Below, piece after piece: positions 56,024 to 64,000 of a stretch of DNA of 64,000 bases (position 1 is its first letter; every line of letters starts with the position of its first letter). The stretch is from Desulforhabdus amnigena. Its GTDB lineage: Bacteria > Desulfobacterota > Syntrophobacteria > Syntrophobacterales > Syntrophobacteraceae. The position numbers and the translations under genes are program-made. The stretch lies in the NCBI RefSeq assembly GCF_027925305.1, contig NZ_BSDR01000001.1, positions 4,110,501 to 4,174,500 of the forward strand, read 5' to 3'. Below the pieces are notes generated by a model. The model worked only from the letters and a program-made list of their open reading frames with translations, was not told the DNA's origin and made no database searches.

Positions 56024-56790
56024 TTCTCCACGAATTGATATTGGACGATGCGTTTGAAAGAACTCACTTCCAGGCTTGCACCGCCTACCAGCAGTCCATC
56101 TATATCCGGTTGCGCCATGAGCGCATCGACATTGTCCGGTTTAACCGATCCTCCATATAATATTCTGAGCCTGTTTGCAACCTCTTTGTCGAATAAGGCG
56201 GCAATATGCTGCCTGATGGCAAGATGCACTTCCTGGGCCTGCCCCGGGGTTGCCGTTTTTCCGGTACCGATGGCCCAGACGGGTTCATACGCGATGACAA
56301 TCTTCCCGGATTCTTCCCTGCTCAGGCCTTGAACCGCTCTCTCCAGCTGTGTGCCTATGACTTCCAGGGTCCTGCCCGCTTCACGTTCTTCGAGAACCTC
56401 ACCGACGCAGAGGATGGGTAGAAGCCCAAATTTGAACGCTGCAGCCAGTTTTTTCTGTATCATTTCATCGGTTTCGCCAAACAGGTGACGCCTCTCCGAA
56501 TGTCCCAGAATGACACAGTCGCAGCCGAGGTCCTTGAGCATGGGGCCAGATATTTCTCCGGTATAAGCCCCTTTTTCTTCCCAATGGAAGTTTTGTGCAG
56601 CCAGCTTGTAACCCTCCATGGTCATTGCTTTGCGCGCCGCATCGAGCGCTGTATATGGCGGTGCGATCATGACCTCCCGATCCGTGCACGGACCGACTTC
56701 TTTTTGAAGAGTCTCGATAAAGGAGACCGTTTCTCCAATGGTTTTGTGCATTTTCCAGTTGGCTGCAATCAGTGATATTCTCTTGTCCAT
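56020..56790 (-). CDS. tpiA: Triosephosphate isomerase
   Basis: Interconverts dihydroxyacetone phosphate and glyceraldehyde 3-phosphate. 256 aa from ATG 56790; Lys in AANWKMH, His in GHSERR, and catalytic Glu in YEPVWAIGTGK. The frame is open upstream to 57090, but those residues match no TPI and cross the dispersed repeat. A GAGGGGG ribosome site precedes the chosen start. Upstream to 57057 there is no gene. Confidence 0.96.
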   Translation of the reverse strand: MDKRISLIAANWKMHKTIGETVSFIETLQKEVGPCTDREVMIAPPYTALDAARKAMTMEGYKLAAQNFHWEEKGAYTGEISGPMLKDLGCDCVILGHSERRHLFGETDEMIQKKLAAAFKFGLLPILCVGEVLEEREAGRTLEVIGTQLERAVQGLSREESGKIVIAYEPVWAIGTGKTATPGQAQEVHLAIRQHIAALFDKEVANRLRILYGGSVKPDNVDALMAQPDIDGLLVGGASLEVSSFKRIVQYQFVEK

Positions 56791-57057
56791 AGCCCCCTCT
56801 TCAGACATCGCTTTCAGGCCGTTCGCCTCTTGCCCACAGCCTAAAATGGGAAGGGAAAAAGGTTGTACCGCCATCGCCTCCCTCGAAGGGAAGGGTTTCG
56901 GCAGCTTCCAAGGCTGTTTAAAAGCGGTGTCGTGTCTTTGGTGGTTGAAGGTGCAACATTGCCGGGCGGATAGGCTGCAAATGCTGCACGTGGATATCTT
57001 TAAACGCCTATATGGAAAACCGCTCTTCTCGGATTGGGAAAGAGGGTTTCGGATAGC

Positions 57058-57207
57058 TTCTAAGGGAGTTGGCGGATTCCAATATCCCATTATTCACCAT
57101 GGAGACACGGAGGGCACGGAGAATATTTTGGCACTCTTATGGAATTCTTCTGTGATCTCTGTGTCTCTGCGGTAAATGGGGACTTCAAGAGCGGCTCACC
57201 CCCTAAG
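57058..57207. repeat. MITE-like dispersed element, copy 3
   Basis: Same unit as copies 1 and 2: left end CTAAGGGAGTTGGCGG, palindromic core with GGAGACACGGAGGGCACGG, right end GCGGCTCACCCCCTAAG. Its right end overlaps the pgk stop codon (57203-57205). Confidence 0.75.
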
Positions 57208-58396
57208 AACGTTGGCTGCATTCCTCCAGGGCTGCGATCCCTGGAAGGGTCTTTCCTTCCAGAAGTTCCAGAAAGGCGCCTCCTCCCGTTGAAACGTAAC
57301 TTACCTTGTCGGCCGCTCCGGCCTGCCGAACGGCTGCGGCCGAATCTCCACCTCCAATGACGGTGAGGGCGTCAAGACTACCCAGGAATTCGGCAACTGA
57401 AAAAGTTCCCTTATGGAAGGGGGGAGTTTCAAAAGCGCCCAGCGGCCCGTTCCAAACGATGGTTTTGCTGTTTTTGAGGACCGATTTAAAAATTTCGATG
57501 GTTTTGGGGCCTACATCCAAAATGAGATCACTGGAAGGAACGTTGTCGATGTCCACCTCTTTTATCGCCGTCCCACTTTCCAGCTTCGGAGCTACGACGG
57601 CGTCCACCGGGAGATAGACTTTTACTCCTTTCTGTTTTGCACGCTCCAGAAGGTTTGTTGCCGTTTCCATGTGATCGTCTTCCACAAGGGATTTTCCCAC
57701 ATTTTTCCCTTGTACCTTGAGGAAGGTATTGGCCATGGCGCCACCTATGATGAGATGATCGGCTTTGGAGAGGAGATTTTCCAGAACTCCGATCTTGGAT
57801 GAAACCTTGGCTCCGCCAATGATCATGGTCAGCGGGCGTTGGGGCGCTTCCATGGCCTGATGGAAGTATTTGATTTCGTTCTCGAGTTGATATCCTGCAG
57901 CACAAAGGGGCACGTGGCGGGTGATGCCGTGAACCGATGCATGGGCGCGGTGCGAAACGGCGAATGCATCGTTGACGTAGACGTCGGCCAGAGCGGCCAA
58001 CTGCCGGGAAAAGGCATCGTCGTTCTTCTCTTCTTCTGCGTGAAACCGAAGGTTTTCGAGCAAAAGGATTTCTCCCCCCTGCAGTTTGGAAACCAGAGCC
58101 TCAACAGCTGCCCCGATACAATCGGGGGCCATTTGAACCGGCTTTCCTAAAATTCTGGAAAGATATTCGCCTACCGGCTTCAAAGAAAAATCCTCAGCCA
58201 CTTTTCCCTTGGGTCTTCCCAGGTGGGATGCCAGTATGAGCCTACCACCCGCGTCCACCACCTTCCTGATGCTCGGCAAAACAGCCTGAATGCGCAGGTC
58301 ATCCGTCACCCGGCGCTGCTTGTCGAGAGGAACATTGAAATCCACCCGCATGAAAACGCGCTTTTCTGCAAGATCGAGCGTATCCAGGGTCTTCAT
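57203..58396 (-). CDS. pgk: Phosphoglycerate kinase
   Basis: Transfers phosphate between 1,3-bisphosphoglycerate and ADP. 397 aa, with MRVDFNVPLD at the N-terminus, SHLGRPKG, and GGGDSAAAVRQAG and TGGGAFLELLEG in the C-terminal domain. It follows gap (72 nt gap). The last few residues (EECSQRS) and the stop lie at the edge of a dispersed repeat. Confidence 0.96.
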   Translation of the reverse strand: MKTLDTLDLAEKRVFMRVDFNVPLDKQRRVTDDLRIQAVLPSIRKVVDAGGRLILASHLGRPKGKVAEDFSLKPVGEYLSRILGKPVQMAPDCIGAAVEALVSKLQGGEILLLENLRFHAEEEKNDDAFSRQLAALADVYVNDAFAVSHRAHASVHGITRHVPLCAAGYQLENEIKYFHQAMEAPQRPLTMIIGGAKVSSKIGVLENLLSKADHLIIGGAMANTFLKVQGKNVGKSLVEDDHMETATNLLERAKQKGVKVYLPVDAVVAPKLESGTAIKEVDIDNVPSSDLILDVGPKTIEIFKSVLKNSKTIVWNGPLGAFETPPFHKGTFSVAEFLGSLDALTVIGGGDSAAAVRQAGAADKVSYVSTGGGAFLELLEGKTLPGIAALEECSQRS

Positions 58397-58468
58397 GTAT
58401 ACCTGTCCTTTCCGTTTCTGTACGTGGAGCCTTCAAATGGAGAGTAGAGCTGTGAAGCCCGGTTCCAA

Positions 58469-59479
58469 TCAGTCGATGCTCTTGCCCACCATCACCGCCA
58501 AGTCGGCCAGGCGGCTGGAATAGCCGTATTCATTGTCGTACCAGCTGAATACTTTGACCATGCGGCCACCGATGACATTGGTGAGTTTCGCATCCACGCT
58601 GGACGAAAAGGACGTGTGGTTGAAGTCCGACGAAACCAGTTCTTCCGTTACAAAGTTCAATATCCCTTTGAGAGGTCCGTTGGCTGCTTCCTCGAGGACC
58701 TTGTTCACTTCTTCGATGGTGACATCCCTTCCGACTCGCGCCACGAGATCCACCAGCGAAACGTTGGGTGTAGGGACGCGAATGGCAACCCCGTCCAGCT
58801 TGCCCTTCAATTCAGGAATGACCTCGGCGACAGCCCTTGCCGCACCCGTGGTGGTGGGAATCATGGAGAGTGCCGCCGCCCTGGAACGGCGCCTGTCTTT
58901 GTGAAGAGCGTCCAGGAGCCGCTGATCCATGGTGTAAGAGTGAATCGTGGTCATGAGGCCGTGTTCCACCACGAAGTGGTCGTGCAGGAGCGCCACGATG
59001 GGTGCCAGGCAGTTGGTCGTGCAGGACGCATTGGAGATGATGTGGTGTTTTCTGGGGTCATAAGTATCTTCGTTGACTCCGATCACAAAAGTGGCGTCCA
59101 TGCCCTTACCCGGTGCTGAAAGGACAACTTTGCGGGCGCCCGCGTTGATGTGCTTCTGGCAATTGTCGCGGTCGGCGAAGCGGCCCGTGCTTTCCAGAAC
59201 GACATCTACTTTGAGTTCGTGCCATGGCGACTCGGCCGGATCTGAAACTTTGAGGCATTTATATACCTTCCCGTCGACGACCAGTTCATTTTCGGTGGCG
59301 GAAACTTCACGTGGCCACACCCCGTGGACGGAATCGTATTTAAGAAGGTAGGCCAGTTCCGGGGGAGCGGCCATGTCGTTGAGAGCGACTACTTCCAGGG
59401 GCGCATTTCTGTCGAGCAGGGCTTTGAAAATGGTGCGTCCGATACGCCCGAAACCGTTGATTGCGACTCGAATAGACAT
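58469..59479 (-). CDS. gap: Glyceraldehyde-3-phosphate dehydrogenase, type I
   Basis: 336 aa. NAD-binding INGFGRIGR at the N-terminus, catalytic Cys in SNASCTTNCLAP, and WYDNEYGYS near the C-terminus. It lies upstream of pgk and tpiA in a glycolytic cluster, and is the standard enzyme of glycolysis or gluconeogenesis here. Confidence 0.96.
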   Translation of the reverse strand: MSIRVAINGFGRIGRTIFKALLDRNAPLEVVALNDMAAPPELAYLLKYDSVHGVWPREVSATENELVVDGKVYKCLKVSDPAESPWHELKVDVVLESTGRFADRDNCQKHINAGARKVVLSAPGKGMDATFVIGVNEDTYDPRKHHIISNASCTTNCLAPIVALLHDHFVVEHGLMTTIHSYTMDQRLLDALHKDRRRSRAAALSMIPTTTGAARAVAEVIPELKGKLDGVAIRVPTPNVSLVDLVARVGRDVTIEEVNKVLEEAANGPLKGILNFVTEELVSSDFNHTSFSSSVDAKLTNVIGGRMVKVFSWYDNEYGYSSRLADLAVMVGKSID

Positions 59480-59613
59480 ATTCTATCCTTTCTTTGTATT
59501 CGTGAGTTGGCGCAGTTTCAGCGTGACAAATTTCAACCCGTTTTCGATACCGGTAATTCGGCACATCCCGCTTCTACTAAAAGCCTATCCGAAAACCTTC
59601 CTCGGCAGCGGAC

Positions 59614-59651
59614 CCTCCCTTAATTCCCCCTCGAAGGGGGACTAAGGGGGG
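59614..59651. repeat. G/C-rich palindrome between the two GAPDH genes
   Basis: CCTCCCTTAATTCCCCC pairs with GGGGGACTAAGGGGGG around TCGAA. May act as terminator for the second GAPDH gene on the minus strand. Confidence 0.6.
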
Positions 59652-59701
59652 CCAAAGTCCACAGGAAGTTTCTGGGTAGATTCTAAGCACTCTCACCCGG
59701 A

Positions 59702-61024
59702 TTACAACATTTTGGCAATGCTGACCGTCCGGTCCCCAAGCATATTGGTATAGCTGCCTAGTTCGTTGTCGTACCACCCATAGATCACGGCCTGCGTGAC
59801 GGGGATTTCCAGGATGTTATTTTTTTGAGCCTTTTCGGTTCCCTGGGGGATCTGGGTGATGTCAAACGACTTGGATGCTCCACCTTCACCCAGGGATTTT
59901 ACATAATCACACGCGCTCAAAACGCTCTCCATATTGATGCGCACAGCCGAAGTGCGGGTGTGGTTCTCATGACCTTCTATGACCGCGGCGGCCCTGGGGA
60001 TTCCAATGATATCCGAAGAAACATTCTGTTCTTCCGAATAAACCAGATACCCCTCCGGGAAATGCTTGGCAGCCTGCTGGTAAATGCCGTTGATCTTTTC
60101 CCTGTTGATGGGATTTCTCAGACTCTCGTCCTGAATCATCATGACCAGGATAATGAGCGACCCCGTGGTGACGGGAACACGCACGGACTCCGCAATGAAA
60201 CCAATGCGCTTCATCTCGGGGATGACCAGCCCGAGCGCCTTTGCGGCACCGGTGCTCGTGAGGATGATGTTGTTCATCACCGAACGGTTTTTTCTCAAGT
60301 CCGTCGCCTTGGTCTTAGGAGACCGGTCCAGTACCTGCTGAGAGCTGGTGGCTGCGTGCACCGTGGTCATGGATGCGGAGAGAATCCGGTCCGCCCCGAA
60401 GTAATCCAGCAGGGGTTTGACCATGTAAGAAAGACAGGTGGTCGTGCAGGATGCGTTGGAGATGAGCAAATGCCGGGTGGGATCGTAATCGGCGTCGTTG
60501 ATTCCCATCACGGTCGTTACGGCATCTGCCGGCATTTCCTTGCTCTTGTCCTTGATCTTGAAGGGAGCCGACGCGATGACTTTTTTTGCACCCGCCGCAA
60601 GATGGCCTCGAAGAGAACCTTTGGGATCATCGGCGGGAACCGTGGGATCCAGAAATGCTCCCGTGGCGTCTACCACCAGATCCACCCGGTGTTCGCGCCA
60701 GCCGATATTGGATGGATTGCGTTCTTTGCGAAGGAAAGTGGTCTTCACTCCATTGATGCGCATGCTTCCTTCTGCATCATTGATCTCCTCGATGACCCTA
60801 TTGGCCCGGCATCCGTAAAGGTAAGTATGGAGTGCGCCATAGGTGGAGTCCCTCTCGACAAAATGGGCGATGTCCTGAAGGCTGGTGCCGACGTCCCGGC
60901 CGATATTGACAACGAGTTCAGAGAAATACTGCCGTTCGACGTGGTGCCATATGGAAAGCTTGGCGATTCTTCCCAGACCGTTAATACCCAGTTTCATCGG
61001 CACCATTTTTTCCTGTTCGCTCAT
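59702..61024 (-). CDS. Second, longer GAPDH family protein
   Basis: 440 aa from ATG 61024 (after GGGAGG). GINGLGRIAK at the nucleotide-binding start, catalytic Cys in SNASCTTTC, and GWYDNELGSYTN at the C-terminus. It is about 100 residues longer than the neighbouring gap, with extra loops in the first half. Its cofactor preference and direction (oxidation or gluconeogenesis, as for GapB-type enzymes) cannot be told from sequence. Confidence 0.88.
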   Translation of the reverse strand: MSEQEKMVPMKLGINGLGRIAKLSIWHHVERQYFSELVVNIGRDVGTSLQDIAHFVERDSTYGALHTYLYGCRANRVIEEINDAEGSMRINGVKTTFLRKERNPSNIGWREHRVDLVVDATGAFLDPTVPADDPKGSLRGHLAAGAKKVIASAPFKIKDKSKEMPADAVTTVMGINDADYDPTRHLLISNASCTTTCLSYMVKPLLDYFGADRILSASMTTVHAATSSQQVLDRSPKTKATDLRKNRSVMNNIILTSTGAAKALGLVIPEMKRIGFIAESVRVPVTTGSLIILVMMIQDESLRNPINREKINGIYQQAAKHFPEGYLVYSEEQNVSSDIIGIPRAAAVIEGHENHTRTSAVRINMESVLSACDYVKSLGEGGASKSFDITQIPQGTEKAQKNNILEIPVTQAVIYGWYDNELGSYTNMLGDRTVSIAKML

Positions 61025-61257
61025 ATTTCCTCCCTGTAAGATCGTTTCCATTCATGGACACAGGCTAAGATGCAATAATCAGATAAAGATCAATGGAGAC
61101 CCGTTCAAAGAGTCTGGATTCTTGGGCAGATGCTCGCAAGAGTATTCATTGTTGCATGTGAATTCAAGGCCTTTCCCGCCTTTTGTCTTTCCGAAAAACG
61201 CAATAGGTTCAGCGGGGAACAAACAACCTTCACAATCCTCTCAAGGGGGGTAAAAAC

Positions 61258-64000
61258 TCAGTTGAGCACATCTACCTGGATTGTCTCATGATAGCCCATA
61301 TAAACGGCCCCGCTTCGACCGTCAATGGCGATGGAATCCCCCGTGTGAATAATATGTTCGGTTTGAGACGGGGAAGTGATGATGCATTTCTTCTCCTTTT
61401 CCCAAACCTTCATTTTACTCAGACCGACGACGCACGTCTTGCCCAGCCGGTGGGCGACAATGGCGGCATGAGAAGTGGCTCCTCCCTTGCCTGTCAGAAT
61501 ACCGTCGGATATAGAGATTTCACCGATGTCATCCGGTACGGTGTCCGCTCGAATGAGGATGATGGGTTGATTCAAATGTTCCTTTCGGAGACGAACAATG
61601 GAGTCCAGGTCGAAGGCCACGAGACCGGACAGAGCCCCACCGCTGACGCCTATCCCGCTTCCGATATGCATTTGCTGAAGTTCCGCGGAAGGCTTGAATA
61701 CGGGGTAAAGGCGGCGTACCCGTGGAGCCATGTTTCTGGATTGAAGGATATACACACCTTCTTCTCCATCTCCCTGGAAGGTGAATTCAATTTCCTGGGG
61801 AGCCCAGCTCCGCCTGGAGACGAGTTCCCTCGCTATGTCGAAGAGGCGCTGATAGACGCGGGGAAAAAGCTTTTCCAGTGAATACTCTTCTCTCTCGCCT
61901 TCAGCCAGGCGCTGCTTTTCCGAAAGAGGAAGCGTCTTCACCAATCCTCCCACCACGTCTTCGCCCTGGTTGCCCAGAGTGAAGTCTCCGACGGGATCGA
62001 TTTCATCTTCCGAAGTCTTTGGGTTGTGCGTAAACATCACTCCCGCCCCCGAGCGATTGTCCAGATTTCCGAAGACCATGGCCTGGATAGCCACGGCGGT
62101 TCCCCAATTTTCCGAAAGCATCATGATTTCTCTGTAGGTTTTGGCCTTCTCGGAATACCAGGATTCCATCACCTGGCCGATGGCGGTGAAAAGTTGTTCC
62201 TTGGGCGAGTCCGAAAAATCAATATGGTGCTCTTCCAGCTTTTTCCTGTAGGCGAGAGCCAGTTCGCGGATTTCTTCGGGCTTGAATTCTCTCTTTACGA
62301 GGCGGCCGTGAACCTTCTTGTAATATGCCATGATGGCATCGAATTCATCGCGCTGCATTCCGAAGGACATCCCCCATGACTGGATGAATCGCCGGTAATT
62401 GTCCCAGGCAAACCAGGATTGGCCCGTCTGCCGAATAAGCCCTTCGACCACCTGTTCGTTGATGCCGACGTTCAGAAAGGTGTTCATCATTCCCGGCATG
62501 GATACGGCAGCCCCACTGCGCACCGACAGGAGAAGGGCATTTCCAGGGCAGCCGAATCCCCGGCCCGTCTCTTCTTCGAGCTTGGTGATATGATTCATCA
62601 CCCGTTCCTCGAAGTCCTCCCTGGCCTGGGCGAAATCGGTGATAACGCTGCGGCAGCGAAAGTATTCCGTTGTGATGACAAATGCCGGCGGCACCTTGAT
62701 GCCGATGGAGTAAAGTTTGGCCAGGTTGTATCCTTTGTTCCCCATGTGTATGAGATCATAGGTCTTGGGGTTGGGCTTGTAGACGAGGGAAATGGTCTTT
62801 TCCGGATCATAGCTGAGGAGAAGATCGAGTTTATCGGTACTGAGTACTTCCCGCTGGGTGGCCAGGGTCGTCAGGATGCTCCCGATGAAGTGGTCGAAGT
62901 ATTGCAATCCGAAGGTGCGTGCGATGAGATCTCGCAGGAAACTCTCCGATACCCTCTGGTTGCGCTCCGCTTGCGATTCCGCATGGCCTTCCCGCTGGTA
63001 GCGGGGCAGGAGGTTTTCCGGCCCCAACTGCTTGATGACGAGATCCAGGTTCGCTTCATGGACCGAGTGGTAGTTGGTCTGGATGATCTGCTTGATGGCT
63101 TCCGAAAAACCTCGAAAAATATCCATGAATTGAGAGTGGGAAAACCGGCGGACTTCCAGGGATTTGAGGAATAATTCCGTCTGCAGTTCCAGGCGGTTGG
63201 AGGTGATGCCGTCGATTGCCAGGGCCTTGATGAAAAGAGGCAGGAACTTGGCAATGCGGAAAAATGTGGCTCTCGTGATGAAGCTCAGATTGAAGGAAAA
63301 GATGATTTCCTCAAAAAGCACATTGGCCAGGTTTTCCAGGCGGAAAGTCAGTCCGAGGGCGTCAAACTTGTGTTCGTTGTAGGTGCCGTACATGGAGGGA
63401 ATATCTACCGCAATGTGTCGTTTGTAATAGATGTTTTCCTGAATGTGAAGTTCGCTGGGGGTATGAATGACCTCCTTGAGCTCCATCAGGTAGTCCAATA
63501 TGGCTTCAAGTTTCATGCCCGGATCGGGGTATTCCAGAGCTTCCAAAAGATGGGTTGGATCCGGCAATCCCAGGTTGGCAGCCCTCTGGAGATGGATGTG
63601 AATGTCCTTGAAACTCAGAGCATATTTTTCATGCAGCAACTGATAAAGCTGGATGATTAAAAAGGCCCGTTTACGCTCCCTGTCGGAAAGATCCGGGACC
63701 TGTTGAATGAGCGACAGCGCATCTTCTTCGGACAAATCCAGAAGATCCTTGACGTGATGAATGGTCTTGGATTCGAAAATGAGAGTGAAAATACGGTGGA
63801 CTTCATCGACCAAAGGCCCTGACGTGACGATTTCCGAATAGATTTCTGCCGGGACAAGTTCCTTGAGTTTACTCTTGTCCAGGGTTCTCCAGAAATTGAT
63901 GATGGCTTCGATGAAGGAAACCACCACATTGTTGCTTTCCACATGGCTCTGCTTGCGGAGGAAGTGAATGAGCCGGTCACTTCTTCCCGTCAATTCATCC
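61258..64000 (-). CDS. PEP/pyruvate dikinase-like protein without the C-terminal PEP domain (5' end cut)
   Basis: At least 913 codons, open at the right edge. The first ~380 visible residues are unfamiliar and helical. Then the PPDK N-terminal ATP-grasp domain (GNALLLSVRSGAAVSMPGM; VMFTHNPKTSEDE) and the swivelling His domain (GKGGATSHAAIVAHRLG with the phospho-His) follow. The frame ends soon after it, so the C-terminal TIM-barrel PEP/pyruvate domain of true PPDK or PEP synthase is absent. It may be a phosphotransfer or regulatory relative. The gene follows the glycolytic cluster. Confidence 0.85.
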   Translation of the reverse strand, partial: DELTGRSDRLIHFLRKQSHVESNNVVVSFIEAIINFWRTLDKSKLKELVPAEIYSEIVTSGPLVDEVHRIFTLIFESKTIHHVKDLLDLSEEDALSLIQQVPDLSDRERKRAFLIIQLYQLLHEKYALSFKDIHIHLQRAANLGLPDPTHLLEALEYPDPGMKLEAILDYLMELKEVIHTPSELHIQENIYYKRHIAVDIPSMYGTYNEHKFDALGLTFRLENLANVLFEEIIFSFNLSFITRATFFRIAKFLPLFIKALAIDGITSNRLELQTELFLKSLEVRRFSHSQFMDIFRGFSEAIKQIIQTNYHSVHEANLDLVIKQLGPENLLPRYQREGHAESQAERNQRVSESFLRDLIARTFGLQYFDHFIGSILTTLATQREVLSTDKLDLLLSYDPEKTISLVYKPNPKTYDLIHMGNKGYNLAKLYSIGIKVPPAFVITTEYFRCRSVITDFAQAREDFEERVMNHITKLEEETGRGFGCPGNALLLSVRSGAAVSMPGMMNTFLNVGINEQVVEGLIRQTGQSWFAWDNYRRFIQSWGMSFGMQRDEFDAIMAYYKKVHGRLVKREFKPEEIRELALAYRKKLEEHHIDFSDSPKEQLFTAIGQVMESWYSEKAKTYREIMMLSENWGTAVAIQAMVFGNLDNRSGAGVMFTHNPKTSEDEIDPVGDFTLGNQGEDVVGGLVKTLPLSEKQRLAEGEREEYSLEKLFPRVYQRLFDIARELVSRRSWAPQEIEFTFQGDGEEGVYILQSRNMAPRVRRLYPVFKPSAELQQMHIGSGIGVSGGALSGLVAFDLDSIVRLRKEHLNQPIILIRADTVPDDIGEISISDGILTGKGGATSHAAIVAHRLGKTCVVGLSKMKVWEKEKKCIITSPSQTEHIIHTGDSIAIDGRSGAVYMGYHETIQVDVLN

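Noticed and set aside
56791-57090. 100-codon N-terminal extension of tpiA
   Set aside because: Not TPI-like and it enters the dispersed repeat; ATG 56790 has its own ribosome site.

Overview
This 64 kb window is a chromosomal segment of a sulfate-reducing deltaproteobacterium (Desulfobacterota). The diagnostic genes lie at the left end: qmoA, aprA, aprB and sat, the dissimilatory sulfate-activation and APS-reduction genes. Short-chain acyl-CoA oxidation genes, a CIRCE/HrcA heat-shock operon and a secG-tRNA-Leu(GAG) linkage fit the same group. A Syntrophobacter/Desulforhabdus-like relative is my guess, based on gene content only.

Layout. 1-5665 (minus): sat, aprB, aprA, then qmoA cut by the window edge. 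6334-10812 (plus): a K+ channel with an RCK domain, then thiolase, crotonase and acyl-CoA dehydrogenase. 11055-13511 (minus): an S21-like protein and EF-G. 14309-18700: a lytic transglycosylase, small conserved proteins, a universal stress protein, a kinase-like protein, a uracil-DNA glycosylase and an FmdB zinc ribbon. 18950-24987 (minus): a TPR/periplasmic-binding lipoprotein, then dnaK, grpE and hrcA behind a perfect CIRCE element. 25449-29122: a glycine-zipper lipoprotein, an in-frame Nudix/cysteine desulfurase fusion, NfeD-like and SPFH proteins.

29450-33386 (plus) is a fluoride-resistance operon. A recognisable fluoride riboswitch with a four-segment antitermination platform precedes a CPA2-type antiporter, a universal stress protein, a CrcB/Fluc fluoride channel and a DUF190 protein with four CBS domains. 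Facing it (33641-37598, minus) are two small upstream ORFs, an MgtA-type Mg2+ P-type ATPase and a PTS-IIA-like protein. After a P1-family peptidase and a decayed sigma-54 regulator fragment, 39999-46602 holds an ECF sigma factor, a putative anti-sigma protein, a CpxP-like periplasmic protein and a MacA-MacB-TolC-type efflux system, probably one self-regulated envelope-stress unit.

47113-55442 is a compact 8.3 kb integrative element inserted at the 3' end of tRNA-Leu(GAG). It has 18 bp att repeats, putative arm-type integrase sites on both sides, a tyrosine integrase, an excisionase-like protein, a primase-helicase, an ERCC4-type nuclease, several small genes including a possible Sm/Hfq-like protein, an XRE repressor with a palindromic operator, and a leader-peptide/terminator upstream of a ribbon-helix-helix gene and int. 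It has no capsid or conjugation genes.

55571-64000 (minus) returns to chromosomal genes: secG, tpiA, pgk, two GAPDH genes and a PPDK-like protein cut by the right edge. Dispersed inverted-repeat elements (three copies of a ~150 bp MITE-like unit and several REP-like hairpins) lie between genes. One copy overlaps the pgk stop codon.
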